Made by a program: the position numbers and the translations under genes | Notes under the pieces: generated by a model | The model's database searches: none | What the model was told of the DNA's origin: nothing | Seen by the model: the letters and a program-made list of their open reading frames with translations, nothing else | Origin: a virus | IMG/VR virus record: IMGVR_UViG_3300042923_000607 | Location: 1-64,000 of that record | Length of the DNA: 64,000 bases | Direction: 5' to 3' (one strand) | Shown here: piece by piece, positions 41,434 through 50,797 of the stretch | Layout: every line of letters starts with the position of its first letter | Position numbering within the stretch: position 1 is the first letter of the stretch

Positions 41434-42137
41434 AATTTGTGGGGGCGAAGATATTTTTATGTTTTTAAACCCACTGTTTATGCTTGTTGTCTTAGATTCA
41501 CTACTGCCCACTAATGAGGAAGAAAGTGAGCAATGACAGTCTTGCGATTTATCGTATAGAAAATAAACTTGCGTGCATGTAAATGCAACACCAGCACAAG
41601 TATCCTCACCGCTTAATACCGATGCGGTATACAAATATGGAATCGCGATATTATAATTATAGCCTCTCCACAGGCGTAATATGTGGATAGAGAATTAATA
41701 GGGTGGTATTATACTGCCCTATTTTTCATTATTACATAACATATACAACATTTGCAATTCACACTCAATCGAGTAAAAATATATTCTCCTTTCAAGCAGG
41801 GCGTATGGTTTACAAACTACATACTCTCCTGCTATCCCAATTAAATCATCAAATTTAGTATATTAAACTTATTATATTTTCTTTAAGTTGTACGGGATTA
41901 GCTAGAACTGACCATTCTGAAGCGAGATCTCTAGTTATAGAAGAAAATTAAATCTTGATATGGAGTGGTTTCCAATTTCAAGATTTAAAGGCTGGCAGCG
42001 ACTAGGCACAAGTCCAGTCTTTAACTACATATTTGCAGTATAGCTTAAAGGTAAAGCGAATTTATATATGGTATATCAAAAATACCTACTGCACTCTCCT
42101 ATTCGGGGTAAAATTACAATGAAAGAAGGAAATAAGT
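41434..42137 (+). ncRNA. Hairpin-rich non-coding stretch, candidate structured RNAs
   Basis: 704 bases without a supported gene. Stem-loops: ATACCG/CGGTAT, 3-base loop (41616-41630); CCACA/TGTGG with CTCT/AGAG (41664-41692); a terminator (41698-41726); AAATCTTGA/TCAAGATTT with an inner stem (41950-41986); and AAGGCTG/CAGTCTT with GACT/AGTC and a five-base bulge (41988-42021). ACTCTCCT recurs at 41823 and 42093, and a variant box lies at 41734-41750. No known RNA class recognised; short frames inside lack good ribosome sites. Confidence 0.5.
41698..41726 (+). terminator. Rho-independent-type terminator
   Basis: ATAGGG/CCCTAT stem with inner GTA/TAC pairs, followed by TTTTT. Ends the RNA polymerase operon transcript after a 260-base 3' region. 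Confidence 0.65.
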
Positions 42138-42308
42138 ATTTTAGTAATTAAGCAGCATGAAGCAAAATATTTGAGAAGTCAGGGAGTTTTTGTCCCAATG
42201 TATAACAAAACAAAGAGTTCCAGGGGAAAGAAATATTTATTGATTGAAAGCCGAGAAAACATTGCGCTATTGGAGCAATATCGCAAGAAAATCAGGAATA
42301 ACAAATAA
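42138..42308 (+). CDS. Small basic protein, 56 aa, probable AUU start
   Basis: Reads VIKQHEAKYLRSQGVFVPMY, then a Lys-rich stretch and a C-terminal helix (ALLEQYRKKIR), typical of a short Firmicutes phage protein. No ATG/GTG/TTG precedes this region in frame; ATT 42138 lies eight bases after GAAGG. Precedes the RNA nuclease gene. Confidence 0.6.
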   Translation: MLVIKQHEAKYLRSQGVFVPMYNKTKSSRGKKYLLIESRENIALLEQYRKKIRNNK

Positions 42309-42318
42309 AACATGAAAG

Positions 42319-43773
42319 ATGGTGGACACTATTGCCAAGAAAGATAATAAAGTAAGTATAGAAATTATAGGTGGCAATGCAGAAAGTGTAACTGGTAGTT
42401 GTTCAATTATAAAACATAACGGATATACCTCGATATTTGAACTTGGTATGATTCAAGACGGTAAAACAGTAAAAGAAAATTATGATCTAAATAAAAAATT
42501 GATTTCTAATATAAAAAATAAAACAGAAATAAAATATATATTCATTGGTCACGGGCATTCTGATCACATCGGAAACATTCCCGCTCTTTATAAATATGAT
42601 TGCAACGCAAGGATAATAGTCCCAAAAGGAAGTTCCAGAATTTTAAAAGAGATGTGGCTAGATTCTAGTTATATAAACCAGCGAGATTGTGAGTATCTTA
42701 CAGATAAATTTGAAAAATTATATGAGCCTTTATATGGGGACACTGAAGTTTTAGACGCATTGTCTCATGTAGATGAATACGATTTTGATGAAATAATTGA
42801 GTTAGACGAATATCTAAAATTTAGATTCATACATGCTGGACATATTCTTTTTTCAGCTCAAACAGAATTGTTCATATCGGTTAATAATTCCACAAAGAAG
42901 ATACTATTCACTTCTGACTTAGGAAATATAAAACTGAATAATAATAAAGTATTTGTTGAGAATTTTGTTCCGATTACAAAGTGCAATATAGTGATAGGAG
43001 AAGCTACATACTCTTCTAGTTCAAGATCAATGAATAAGAAAGATCTTCAGAATGATTTAAATAAAATAAAGTCTGTTATAACTCAATATTGTGTAGATAA
43101 CAAAAAGATTGTAGTAATACCTACTTTTAGCCTGGACAGGCTTCCATATATGTTGTGGATATTATTTTCTCTATTTGGAGAAGACAAAACGTTCTCAGTT
43201 CCAATTGTCGTTGACAGCCCATTATCAATAAGACTTCTTAATGCATATTCAGAATCTCTTACTGGGGAAGCAAAAGAAAAGTTTGACGAGATGATGAATT
43301 GGAGCAATTTGAAATTCTCGTACACACCAGAAGAAAGTAAATCATTGCTGGCGGATGGTAAGTCAAAGTGTGTACTCAGTTCTAGTGGAATGTTGCAGGC
43401 TGGAAGATCTGTAAAATGGGTTCAACATGTTTTGCCCAATCCAGACGACTGTATTTTATTTATCGGATTTTCTACCACGAATACGCTAGCCTATAAAATA
43501 AAGCACGGTAAAGAGCAGAAAACTATAACAATCAATGGTAAAGTTGTTAAAAATAGGGCGGCGATTGTTGACCTTCATTCGTTTAGTTCTCACATGCAGC
43601 ACGATGATTTGTTAAACTACTACTCTTCTATTAATTGCGAAAAAATATATCTTGTTCATTCTAATCAGGATGATAAAATCCAATTTAAAAAAGAGTTAGA
43701 AAAAGTAATAAGTGATAAATGCAAGACTACTAAGGTTGTAGCCGTTAATAAGAGTACGATAATTAACTTATAA
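42319..43773 (+). CDS. Beta-CASP metallo-beta-lactamase RNA nuclease, 484 aa
   Basis: Zinc-dependent RNA nuclease of the CPSF73/RNase J superfamily. Motif 2 IGHGHSDHIGN is at 76-86, motif 3 FIHAGHIL, motif 4 TSDLGN and beta-CASP motif A GEATYSS. SSGMLQAGRS precedes motif B HSFSSHM and motif C LVHSNQD. All metal ligands are present, so it should be active as an endo- or exoribonuclease. ATG 42319 is used, but ATT 42331, five bases after GGTGG, is an alternative. Its location just downstream of the phage RNA polymerase suggests processing of phage or host transcripts. Confidence 0.85.
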   Translation: MVDTIAKKDNKVSIEIIGGNAESVTGSCSIIKHNGYTSIFELGMIQDGKTVKENYDLNKKLISNIKNKTEIKYIFIGHGHSDHIGNIPALYKYDCNARIIVPKGSSRILKEMWLDSSYINQRDCEYLTDKFEKLYEPLYGDTEVLDALSHVDEYDFDEIIELDEYLKFRFIHAGHILFSAQTELFISVNNSTKKILFTSDLGNIKLNNNKVFVENFVPITKCNIVIGEATYSSSSRSMNKKDLQNDLNKIKSVITQYCVDNKKIVVIPTFSLDRLPYMLWILFSLFGEDKTFSVPIVVDSPLSIRLLNAYSESLTGEAKEKFDEMMNWSNLKFSYTPEESKSLLADGKSKCVLSSSGMLQAGRSVKWVQHVLPNPDDCILFIGFSTTNTLAYKIKHGKEQKTITINGKVVKNRAAIVDLHSFSSHMQHDDLLNYYSSINCEKIYLVHSNQDDKIQFKKELEKVISDKCKTTKVVAVNKSTIINL

Positions 43774-43866
43774 TTTTTTTATTGCTTAAATGACTATATT
43801 TATCCAATTTAATAATACATCAACTATTAACCATTGTCAAATAAAAAATGAAGGGATTGGTGACTT

Positions 43867-44829
43867 ATAAATTATCAAGAAATAAAAGAATTAGTAGAGG
43901 GGAAATTAGTTAATAAAAAAATAAATACGCCATTTGAAGAATTAAGCGAGATGTTGTTTGGTGAGGGAAATTGCTTTAACGAATCAGAAGTTAGAAAGAG
44001 AATGTACGGAATGAAACGACTAATAGAAATAATAGAGTCCGACAACTCTTTCCATACAATAGACGCTAGAATATTATCAATATCTGATTTACATGTACCA
44101 TATCAATTACCAATTGAAACATACAGTAATTATGTCGGTAAGGTTGATATATTGCAAATTAATGGAGACGTTGGTGATTGTCAAAGCATAAGTAAATTTC
44201 CAAAAGCTTATAGGGTTAGTCCCATGGAAGAACTGATTGAAACCAGACAGCATTTAATTGATTTAATAGAATATATAAAACCTAAAAAAGTCATTGTTAC
44301 ATATGGAAATCATGATATGAGATTTCAGAGCTATTTTGCTAAAAATTTAGACACTGACTTGTTAGAACTGATGCCCAAAACTTCTCTTGAATTGATTTTG
44401 GTAGATGGCTTTAAACACTACAATAAAAGGGAACGTGCAAAAATCGAGTATAAACCCTTGGTTGATGTTTTTGATGACGTAGAAATCGAATATACCGACA
44501 ATTGGTTCTGTCAAATCGGAGAAACTATTTTCTGTCATCCCACAGCATATTCAAGCGGAATATTAAAGACCGCTGAAAAGGCTATGATGTGGTTTAGAAA
44601 CGAAGGATGTCAGTTCAAATCACTGGTTATGGCTCATACTCATAGGATTGGACAGTATAGCATTGGGAATACGACAATCTACGAACAGGGATGTTGTTGC
44701 GACGTAAAAAAGGTGCACTATTCCGATGGTCTACTGGTAAACAGTCAAAAAGAAGGATTTATTTATATATGCCAAGATAAAGAAGGTAATATACTAAAAG
44801 ATCATACTAGACTTGAAGTATTAAATTAG
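43867..44829 (+). CDS. Calcineurin-like metallophosphoesterase, 320 aa, probable AUA start
   Basis: Metallophosphoesterase motifs: SDLHVPY (D-x-H), NGDVGD (GD), TYGNHDMRF (GNH), FCHPTAYSS and MAHTHR (GHxH variant). The substrate could be RNA ends, cyclic nucleotides or protein phosphate. Coding continues 28 codons upstream of the first ATG (43951), with an HTH-like stretch PFEELSEMLFGEGNC. After the upstream stop the only possible early codon is ATA 43867, close to a GGTGA site. It lies between the RNA nuclease and an acidic protein. Confidence 0.8.
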   Translation: MNYQEIKELVEGKLVNKKINTPFEELSEMLFGEGNCFNESEVRKRMYGMKRLIEIIESDNSFHTIDARILSISDLHVPYQLPIETYSNYVGKVDILQINGDVGDCQSISKFPKAYRVSPMEELIETRQHLIDLIEYIKPKKVIVTYGNHDMRFQSYFAKNLDTDLLELMPKTSLELILVDGFKHYNKRERAKIEYKPLVDVFDDVEIEYTDNWFCQIGETIFCHPTAYSSGILKTAEKAMMWFRNEGCQFKSLVMAHTHRIGQYSIGNTTIYEQGCCCDVKKVHYSDGLLVNSQKEGFIYICQDKEGNILKDHTRLEVLN

Positions 44830-44839
44830 AGGTAAACTT

Positions 44840-45295
44840 ATGGACATAGAATTCGAATACAAAGTAGTTACATATGACTCAGTGATGAGTGTTTTATCGG
44901 ACGCACTCTCCGCTCTTGACTATAAAGACAGAGAAAACATGAAGAATGAGGAAGAATATACCAACGTTTCGATTGTTTCTTATAGTGAAGTTATTGAAGA
45001 GTTATTAAAAGATATCTGCTTATTTGCTTCAGTTAATGACATAGATGTTGTTATTGATTTTATTGATTTTGACACGGCGGATTATGAAGACGTTTATGTG
45101 GCTTCAATAATTATGCAAGATGGAGAAATGCATTTTAATATTGAAAAAGCATTATATGATGATGAAAAATATAAAGAAATCATTTGTCACAAATTGTATC
45201 TCGATGCGGATAGTGATGAAGATTTAATCTCTTCTGCGTTTACTTATGAATCCGACGTGGAGTATTTCATGATTGACGAGTCAGAAGAAGAATAA
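44840..45295 (+). CDS. Acidic hypothetical protein, 151 aa
   Basis: ATG 44840 after AGAGGTAAACTT, ten bases after the phosphoesterase stop. Very acidic, especially at the C-terminus (DADSDEDLISSAFTYESD), possibly a DNA mimic or scaffold-like protein. No domain recognised. Last gene before the terminator at 45323. Confidence 0.62.
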   Translation: MDIEFEYKVVTYDSVMSVLSDALSALDYKDRENMKNEEEYTNVSIVSYSEVIEELLKDICLFASVNDIDVVIDFIDFDTADYEDVYVASIIMQDGEMHFNIEKALYDDEKYKEIICHKLYLDADSDEDLISSAFTYESDVEYFMIDESEEE

Positions 45296-45322
45296 AATAC
45301 AGTTTTTATATTGATATATCTA

Positions 45323-45357
45323 GGGAACCGGGTGCCACAGCTCGGTTCTTTATTATT
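45323..45357 (+). terminator. Terminator between RNA-processing and packaging genes
   Basis: GAACCG/CGGTTC stem with a 12-base loop, then TTTATTATT. Separates the RNA nuclease block from the packaging block. The ACTCTCCT motif follows at once (45363). Confidence 0.6.
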
Positions 45358-45407
45358 GTACTACTCTCCTACCGTAGTGCAAATTAATTATATGAAAGGA
45401 CGTGTTT

Positions 45408-46493
45408 ATAATCGGTCGTAAACCAAAGGTTGCAGAAGCAACAGATAATTTTGATGATTCTCATTCTTATAAATGTTTAAGATGTGGTGCTGAACACGAG
45501 AATCCGATTAAGAAGTTTTATAAAATTCAGTGGTCTGAACTATGGCTAAAAAATGATAGGTATGCGCCATATTGTATTGAATGTATAAACGAAATGTTTT
45601 CATCTTATGAAAAGAAATATGGAACTGAAACCGCATGTAAATTAATGTGCTATAAACTTGATATTCCTTATTATTATTCATTATTTTCGAGTATAACAAA
45701 GAATAATAATAATTTTAGTATGGGGTTAATGTTACGCCAAATGAATGGGAGACAATATCAATATCAGGATTTTTCCCAATCGATTTTAAACGGTGAACTG
45801 GGCAAAAACAATTTGGATCACGAAAAAGATAAAGAAATCAAGTGGTCGAAAACAGATCAGGAACATAGAGATTATTCAATTGAAGTGTTAGAGTATGATC
45901 CTTTTGAGGGATACCCGGAAGAAGATAGAAAATTTTTATTTAATCAGCTATTTCCATATCTTGAAGATGAAGACATAGTGGATGACAAGTATAAATTATC
46001 TCAGCTATTACAGATAGTAGACAATAACAAACAAATCAGGCAATGTGATATGAAAATTGCAAATCTAGACCCAATTAAGGATGCTACAGACATTAAAACC
46101 TTACAGCAAATCAAAAAGGCACTAGTTGATGCTAATGATAAGATTGCAAAAGAAAACGAGATATCTGTAAAGAATCGCTCAAACAAAGAAGTGGGAAAAT
46201 CCACCTTAACTTATTTAATGAGAAAATTACGTGAAGACAACTTTGATAAAGCTGAGGCGGATTATTATGATCAGCTCAAAGGCGAAGGAACTTTGTGGGC
46301 GATTGAGATGTCAAATAAGGCAATTCTACAAAACGGAATGTTTGATGAGAATGATAAAAAAGAAGTATACGAGATTCAATTACAACTAATAAATGACTTA
46401 AATACAGAACTAGATGATAAAAAAGAACAGGTCAGACTTTTGCTTAAAGAGATTGATTTATTAAAGGCTGGTGATACAATTGGCTCGCCATAA
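45408..46493 (+). CDS. Zinc-finger protein in small-terminase position, 361 aa, probable AUA start
   Basis: Directly precedes and overlaps TerL. The N-terminus has CLRCG (about 23) and YCIEC zinc pairs. The middle is Tyr/Gln-rich, and the C-terminal third is helical with a coiled coil (LNTELDDKKEQVRLLLKEID). Position and helical oligomer-like end suit a small terminase or packaging adaptor, but no family match is claimed. After AAAGGA the in-frame codons are GTG (one base away), then ATA 45408 at seven bases. Confidence 0.55.
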   Translation: MIGRKPKVAEATDNFDDSHSYKCLRCGAEHENPIKKFYKIQWSELWLKNDRYAPYCIECINEMFSSYEKKYGTETACKLMCYKLDIPYYYSLFSSITKNNNNFSMGLMLRQMNGRQYQYQDFSQSILNGELGKNNLDHEKDKEIKWSKTDQEHRDYSIEVLEYDPFEGYPEEDRKFLFNQLFPYLEDEDIVDDKYKLSQLLQIVDNNKQIRQCDMKIANLDPIKDATDIKTLQQIKKALVDANDKIAKENEISVKNRSNKEVGKSTLTYLMRKLREDNFDKAEADYYDQLKGEGTLWAIEMSNKAILQNGMFDENDKKEVYEIQLQLINDLNTELDDKKEQVRLLLKEIDLLKAGDTIGSP

Positions 46494-48366
46494 ATTAATG
46501 TCTGAGAGAAAAAGAAAAATATGCGAACTTGATTCTAAATCTATTGCTTTTTACAGAAGAAATCCCTGTCTTGCATGTGAGGATCTTTTAGGGATAAAAC
46601 TAATTGATAGTCAGAAATATATTTTACAACAAAGTTGGAATAAGCCACATGTTCTTTGGTGTTGTAGTCGAAACTTTGGCAAATCATTTTTAGGTGCAGT
46701 TTTTATGATATTAAAGGCTGTTCTTTATGAAAATCAAGCTATATATATTGTTTCTAGCGTAGGAGATCAAAGTAAGGAGACATTTACCAAGATTGAAGAG
46801 ATAGTTTTACGTATAGGTAAAACGGCGGCTTCAATAGATAGTTTACAAGATATAATCGATAAGGAAACCGTAAAATCTGCTAATAATAAAACTGGGTTCA
46901 GTCACCCACAAGCTGGATATCATGTATCGTTTTATAATGGTAGCGAAATTATTACATTAAATGGTAATCCTGACAATAATAGAAGTAGACGTGCAACTAT
47001 GGTATTTTTTGATGAAGCTGCATTCTCTTCTGATGAGTTAATAGCAGTTTGCGAAGCTTTTGCTACTCAAAATACAGAATTTAAAACTTCTACTAAAGAA
47101 GGATTTAACCCTGATACTCTTAAAAGAAAATGTCCTACTCAACTTGTTTATGCATCCTCTCAGGATGATATGAGCAAAGTATTTTATAAACATTATAAGA
47201 ACTTTTCAAAGAGAATGATGGCTGGAGATAGAAATTATTTTGTTGCAGATATGATTTGTGATACTGCCATTCGCACATTCATGAATGGAAGGCCGTACAC
47301 TGCATTATTGACACAAGCAAAAGTTGACGCTGCAATGAAAGCGAACAGAGATAAGGCATTAAGAGAATATTATAATCAACCAACTAGAGATGGTGGAGTA
47401 AATCAGATTGTAAAATGGGGTGTAATACGTAGGAATGAATCATTTTATTTGCCAGAGCTAGAATATAAAAAAGGTGGAAGATATGCTTTGGCTCTTGACC
47501 CTGCTCGTACTAAGGATAATTCAATATTGAGCGCCATGAGAATAAAATATGACGAAAATATCGGATACTACGGAGAGTTTGTTAATAGTATAAATTTTGT
47601 AGATGTCTCAAGTAAAAAAGGTTACAAATTGGATTCTAACAGACAGATCGAAGAAATAAGGAAAAACATATTGGCTTACAACGGAAAAACTGCGGATTAT
47701 GCAAATATAGATGCAATATTAGTCGACCAAGGTTCTGGTGGAGGAGGTACTTCTACATACGCTGATACATTATTAAATGATTGGGTTGATGAAAATGGTA
47801 TTTCTCATAGGGGATTAATAGATGCTAATCATGAAATATATGCGGGGTACACTAGCCTGTATCCAAACGCAGTAGATAAGTTAAGACTGATAAATCCCAA
47901 AAAATTTAGAACCCAAATGGTTGATGAATTTATAGAATTAATAGGATTGGGAGTGTTAAAATTCCCCTATGAATTTAAAAATGACGTTATTTCATTTACT
48001 CATCAAGTGGACGAGGACAACGAGGAACTTATAAAGTATTCGTTGTCAGATGATGAGATAATGTCGTTAATGAGTTTAGATGTTATGAAAAACGAAATAA
48101 CATCTATTTACAAATTTGAAAATCCTGAAAAAACAACCAAATCTTATGCACTACCCAAAGACAAAGAAAATAGAATGCATGACGATAGGTTTTATACCGC
48201 AATCATGCTTGCTCATCATTTATATGAATTAAGAAGAGGAGAAATAATTACTAATTCAAAGCCAAACAACTCACTAGAGAATTTCGTTAAAAATTTTAAT
48301 AATTCTAATGTCTCATCTTCTACCGCTTTTAAAAAAGACAGCCTATATAAAAAAATATTCCGTTAG
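46480..48366 (+). CDS. terL: Terminase large subunit, 628 aa
   Basis: Phage DNA-packaging motor. The ATPase has Walker A-like CCSRNFGKS near residue 67 and Walker B MVFFDEAAF near 170. The C-terminal RNase H-like nuclease has LALDPARTKDNS near 340, AILVDQGSGGGG and MHDDRFYTAIMLAHH. TTG 46480 lies five bases after GGTGA, overlapping the upstream gene by 14 bases; GTG 46471 is possible. Opens the morphogenesis block. Confidence 0.93.
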   Translation: MARHKLMSERKRKICELDSKSIAFYRRNPCLACEDLLGIKLIDSQKYILQQSWNKPHVLWCCSRNFGKSFLGAVFMILKAVLYENQAIYIVSSVGDQSKETFTKIEEIVLRIGKTAASIDSLQDIIDKETVKSANNKTGFSHPQAGYHVSFYNGSEIITLNGNPDNNRSRRATMVFFDEAAFSSDELIAVCEAFATQNTEFKTSTKEGFNPDTLKRKCPTQLVYASSQDDMSKVFYKHYKNFSKRMMAGDRNYFVADMICDTAIRTFMNGRPYTALLTQAKVDAAMKANRDKALREYYNQPTRDGGVNQIVKWGVIRRNESFYLPELEYKKGGRYALALDPARTKDNSILSAMRIKYDENIGYYGEFVNSINFVDVSSKKGYKLDSNRQIEEIRKNILAYNGKTADYANIDAILVDQGSGGGGTSTYADTLLNDWVDENGISHRGLIDANHEIYAGYTSLYPNAVDKLRLINPKKFRTQMVDEFIELIGLGVLKFPYEFKNDVISFTHQVDEDNEELIKYSLSDDEIMSLMSLDVMKNEITSIYKFENPEKTTKSYALPKDKENRMHDDRFYTAIMLAHHLYELRRGEIITNSKPNNSLENFVKNFNNSNVSSSTAFKKDSLYKKIFR

Positions 48367-48383
48367 AGAGGAGGTAGTAAATA

Positions 48384-50021
48384 TTGTCTGAAGTAAATAA
48401 TCAGCCAAAAAAGCGCGGACGCCCACCAAAAGAAAAAATGGCAACCCCAGAACAGTTGTCTCAAATACAAGAGGCACTTGGAGAACCTCTGGAAACATAT
48501 ATAAAAAATATATATGATGAATATAAACTTCAAATATTCGCAAATAATTTAAATCGTTCTGTTAAACAGCTAGAAAAACTTACTACCGAATCCTCTGGGA
48601 ACGGCAAATATCAACCAATATACAGCGAAGAACTATTGCAAGAAATAAATATTAACCCTAGAGTTGCTAGCTCTGAAGAAATAAGTAATTGGTTATTGAA
48701 TCCTCAAAATCACGACATGGAACTTAGACATCTGAGTCAGTACTTATCATATGCGGTTGGACAATACAATAGAACTCTATGGTATCTAAACACCATTAAA
48801 TCCTATAACTACTCTCCTAAATTCCCATATTGTAGCCCATTAGAGGAAAATAGCAAAGAATATCAGGACGACTGGGAAGTTTATTTAAAGACATTGCAAA
48901 AGATGAATCTTAAATACAACATCTCGAAGATAGATTTACAAGTTCAATATGATGGAGTCTTAGCCGTCTACATAGTAGAAACTAATGATACGATTAGTTT
49001 ACATCACATACCTACTGATTATATTTATATTACGGCTCCTTGGACTTTCGGATATACATTTGCCATTGATTTGACTTATTTTGATAGGTTTGCAATGTTA
49101 GATGACCAAGTTCCAGAATTAGTTGCGGCATATCAGTTATTTGTGGAAAAACGTAAAGCTTTATACAAAGGAGAAAAACTCGCTCCTTATCAGTATTATC
49201 AGGTTCCACCGAATAAAGGATGGGTCTTTACTTTCGACCCGATTCACCCTGACAAAGTTCCTCCTTTAACAAGCTCCATGCAGTCTTCTATTGATATTCT
49301 TAGCTATAAAGAACTTCTAAAAAATAAATTAGCCTTGGATTTATACAAGGTTATCGCCATGAGAATTCCATTAGATAAAGATAATAAAAATATGGCGATA
49401 ACTTATGATTTGGCTACGGAGATAACCCAAGTTATTCAATCACAGTTGCCAGATAACATGCGAGTATTTTCTGCCCCATTTGATAGTACTCCAATTGTCA
49501 CGGATCAAACAAATAGGTTTAAAGAAATAATAGATATTTCCAATGACAGCTTTTCTACTAGTACTGGTATTAATCAAGCGGTTTTAGGAAGCAGCGAAGC
49601 TAAACAGGGAACCGCATTACAAATGTCTCAAAGAGTTGACTTTGCTTATGTGAGTACTCATATGTATAACCAATATAACAACTTCGTAAATTATCAAATA
49701 GCAATACGGACTAAAAAATATCGGTTTGGAGTTAAATTTTTCGGAAATAAAATTGAAGAACAGAAAGAACTTGAAATGTATTCTGCTCTTGTACGTAATA
49801 ACAATACAGGCGTTTTTGAATTGTTTGGAGCTATGGGGAGAGAACCATTTGAAATAGAGAGTAGCCTAAGACATGAAAACAGAATAAAAACTCTAATGAT
49901 CCCGATTGTGTCGGCTTTTAATACTAAAGCATCAGATTCTGGAAGAACTCAGAAAAATGAAAGTGATTTAGCTGATGGAGGTAATAACACGAGGGATTAT
50001 GAAAGTAATGAAAACAGGTGA
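48384..50021 (+). CDS. Portal protein with N-terminal AT-hook-like motif, 545 aa
   Basis: Follows TerL with a 17-base gap. Size, the long helical stem (QLSYKELLKNKLALDLYKVI region) and FSTSTGINQAVLGSSEAKQG fit a phage portal ring subunit. Residues 9-18 are KKRGRPPKEK, an AT-hook-like DNA minor-groove motif not usual in portals. TTG 48384 lies after GAGGAGG. Confidence 0.78.
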   Translation: MSEVNNQPKKRGRPPKEKMATPEQLSQIQEALGEPLETYIKNIYDEYKLQIFANNLNRSVKQLEKLTTESSGNGKYQPIYSEELLQEININPRVASSEEISNWLLNPQNHDMELRHLSQYLSYAVGQYNRTLWYLNTIKSYNYSPKFPYCSPLEENSKEYQDDWEVYLKTLQKMNLKYNISKIDLQVQYDGVLAVYIVETNDTISLHHIPTDYIYITAPWTFGYTFAIDLTYFDRFAMLDDQVPELVAAYQLFVEKRKALYKGEKLAPYQYYQVPPNKGWVFTFDPIHPDKVPPLTSSMQSSIDILSYKELLKNKLALDLYKVIAMRIPLDKDNKNMAITYDLATEITQVIQSQLPDNMRVFSAPFDSTPIVTDQTNRFKEIIDISNDSFSTSTGINQAVLGSSEAKQGTALQMSQRVDFAYVSTHMYNQYNNFVNYQIAIRTKKYRFGVKFFGNKIEEQKELEMYSALVRNNNTGVFELFGAMGREPFEIESSLRHENRIKTLMIPIVSAFNTKASDSGRTQKNESDLADGGNNTRDYESNENR

Positions 50022-50046
50022 AAAACTATGAAAGGTGGTGATTAAA

Positions 50047-50565
50047 ATGCTAATAAGCCCCAAGACGAATGATCAATTGAACTTGATTATTCAGAAATTC
50101 TTCGGATTAAACAGAATCATGGATAGAATCGTATCTGTAATGAGCGTTGATTTTGCATGTGTTGATTCGTCAAAGATACTACACATGCAATTCGCCCATA
50201 AATTCCCTTTACTTGCGGATCAAATATCAGAAATCCAAGATTCTTTTAATGTAAAAACCGACTATTTAGAGACTCCACGCGATGGCTCTGACTACTCTTC
50301 TCTTTTAGAAATCTTTCAAAAGGTTCTTGATAATGTATTAGAGGCTAATGATTTAATCACTGGGGCTATAGAAATATGTATTGAAGAAGGCGATTATAAC
50401 GTTAAATCAAGTCTAGAATCATTTTTGTCTCAAACTTATATCCAATATATAAAACAAGCAATTATATTACGAGACAAGGCAAAAATGTATGGTGACGACA
50501 TTATTAGATTTGATAAGGATTTGCACATGTTCTTTATTTTGGACAGGGCTGGAAGCGGTGACTAA
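50047..50565 (+). CDS. Helical head-region protein, 172 aa
   Basis: ATG 50047 after AAAGGTGGTG. All-helical, no Cys cluster. Between portal and protease; could be a head-completion or portal-associated protein. Not assigned. Confidence 0.58.
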   Translation: MLISPKTNDQLNLIIQKFFGLNRIMDRIVSVMSVDFACVDSSKILHMQFAHKFPLLADQISEIQDSFNVKTDYLETPRDGSDYSSLLEIFQKVLDNVLEANDLITGAIEICIEEGDYNVKSSLESFLSQTYIQYIKQAIILRDKAKMYGDDIIRFDKDLHMFFILDRAGSGD

Positions 50566-50566
50566 T

Positions 50567-50797
50567 ATGAAAATAATCAATATCGAGGACAGCACCAAAA
50601 AAGAAGAATTATATTATTGTGGAAGTCTAAATTTAAAAAGATTTCTTGAAAAGAATGGATTAGTACATATTTCGTCTTACACAAAAAATAAAACACATAA
50701 AAACATCTATATCTATATTAAATCAAAGAAGCTAGAAGAACTCCTTACGGTATGGTCTAACAATAAAGGGAAAGGAGGTGCAGAAGGTGGAAAATGA
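50567..50797 (+). CDS. Small basic protein, 76 aa
   Basis: ATG 50567 after GGTGACTAAT; a frame extending further upstream overlaps the preceding gene. Lys/Asn-rich and ends in a Gly-rich tail (GKGGAEGGK). Overlaps the protease start by 11 bases. Confidence 0.6.
   Translation: MKIINIEDSTKKEELYYCGSLNLKRFLEKNGLVHISSYTKNKTHKNIYIYIKSKKLEELLTVWSNNKGKGGAEGGK

Noticed and set aside
41410-41634. 74-codon minus-strand frame after the RNA polymerase
   Set aside because: Ser/Thr/Cys-rich shadow without a ribosome site, overlapping a hairpin-rich region.
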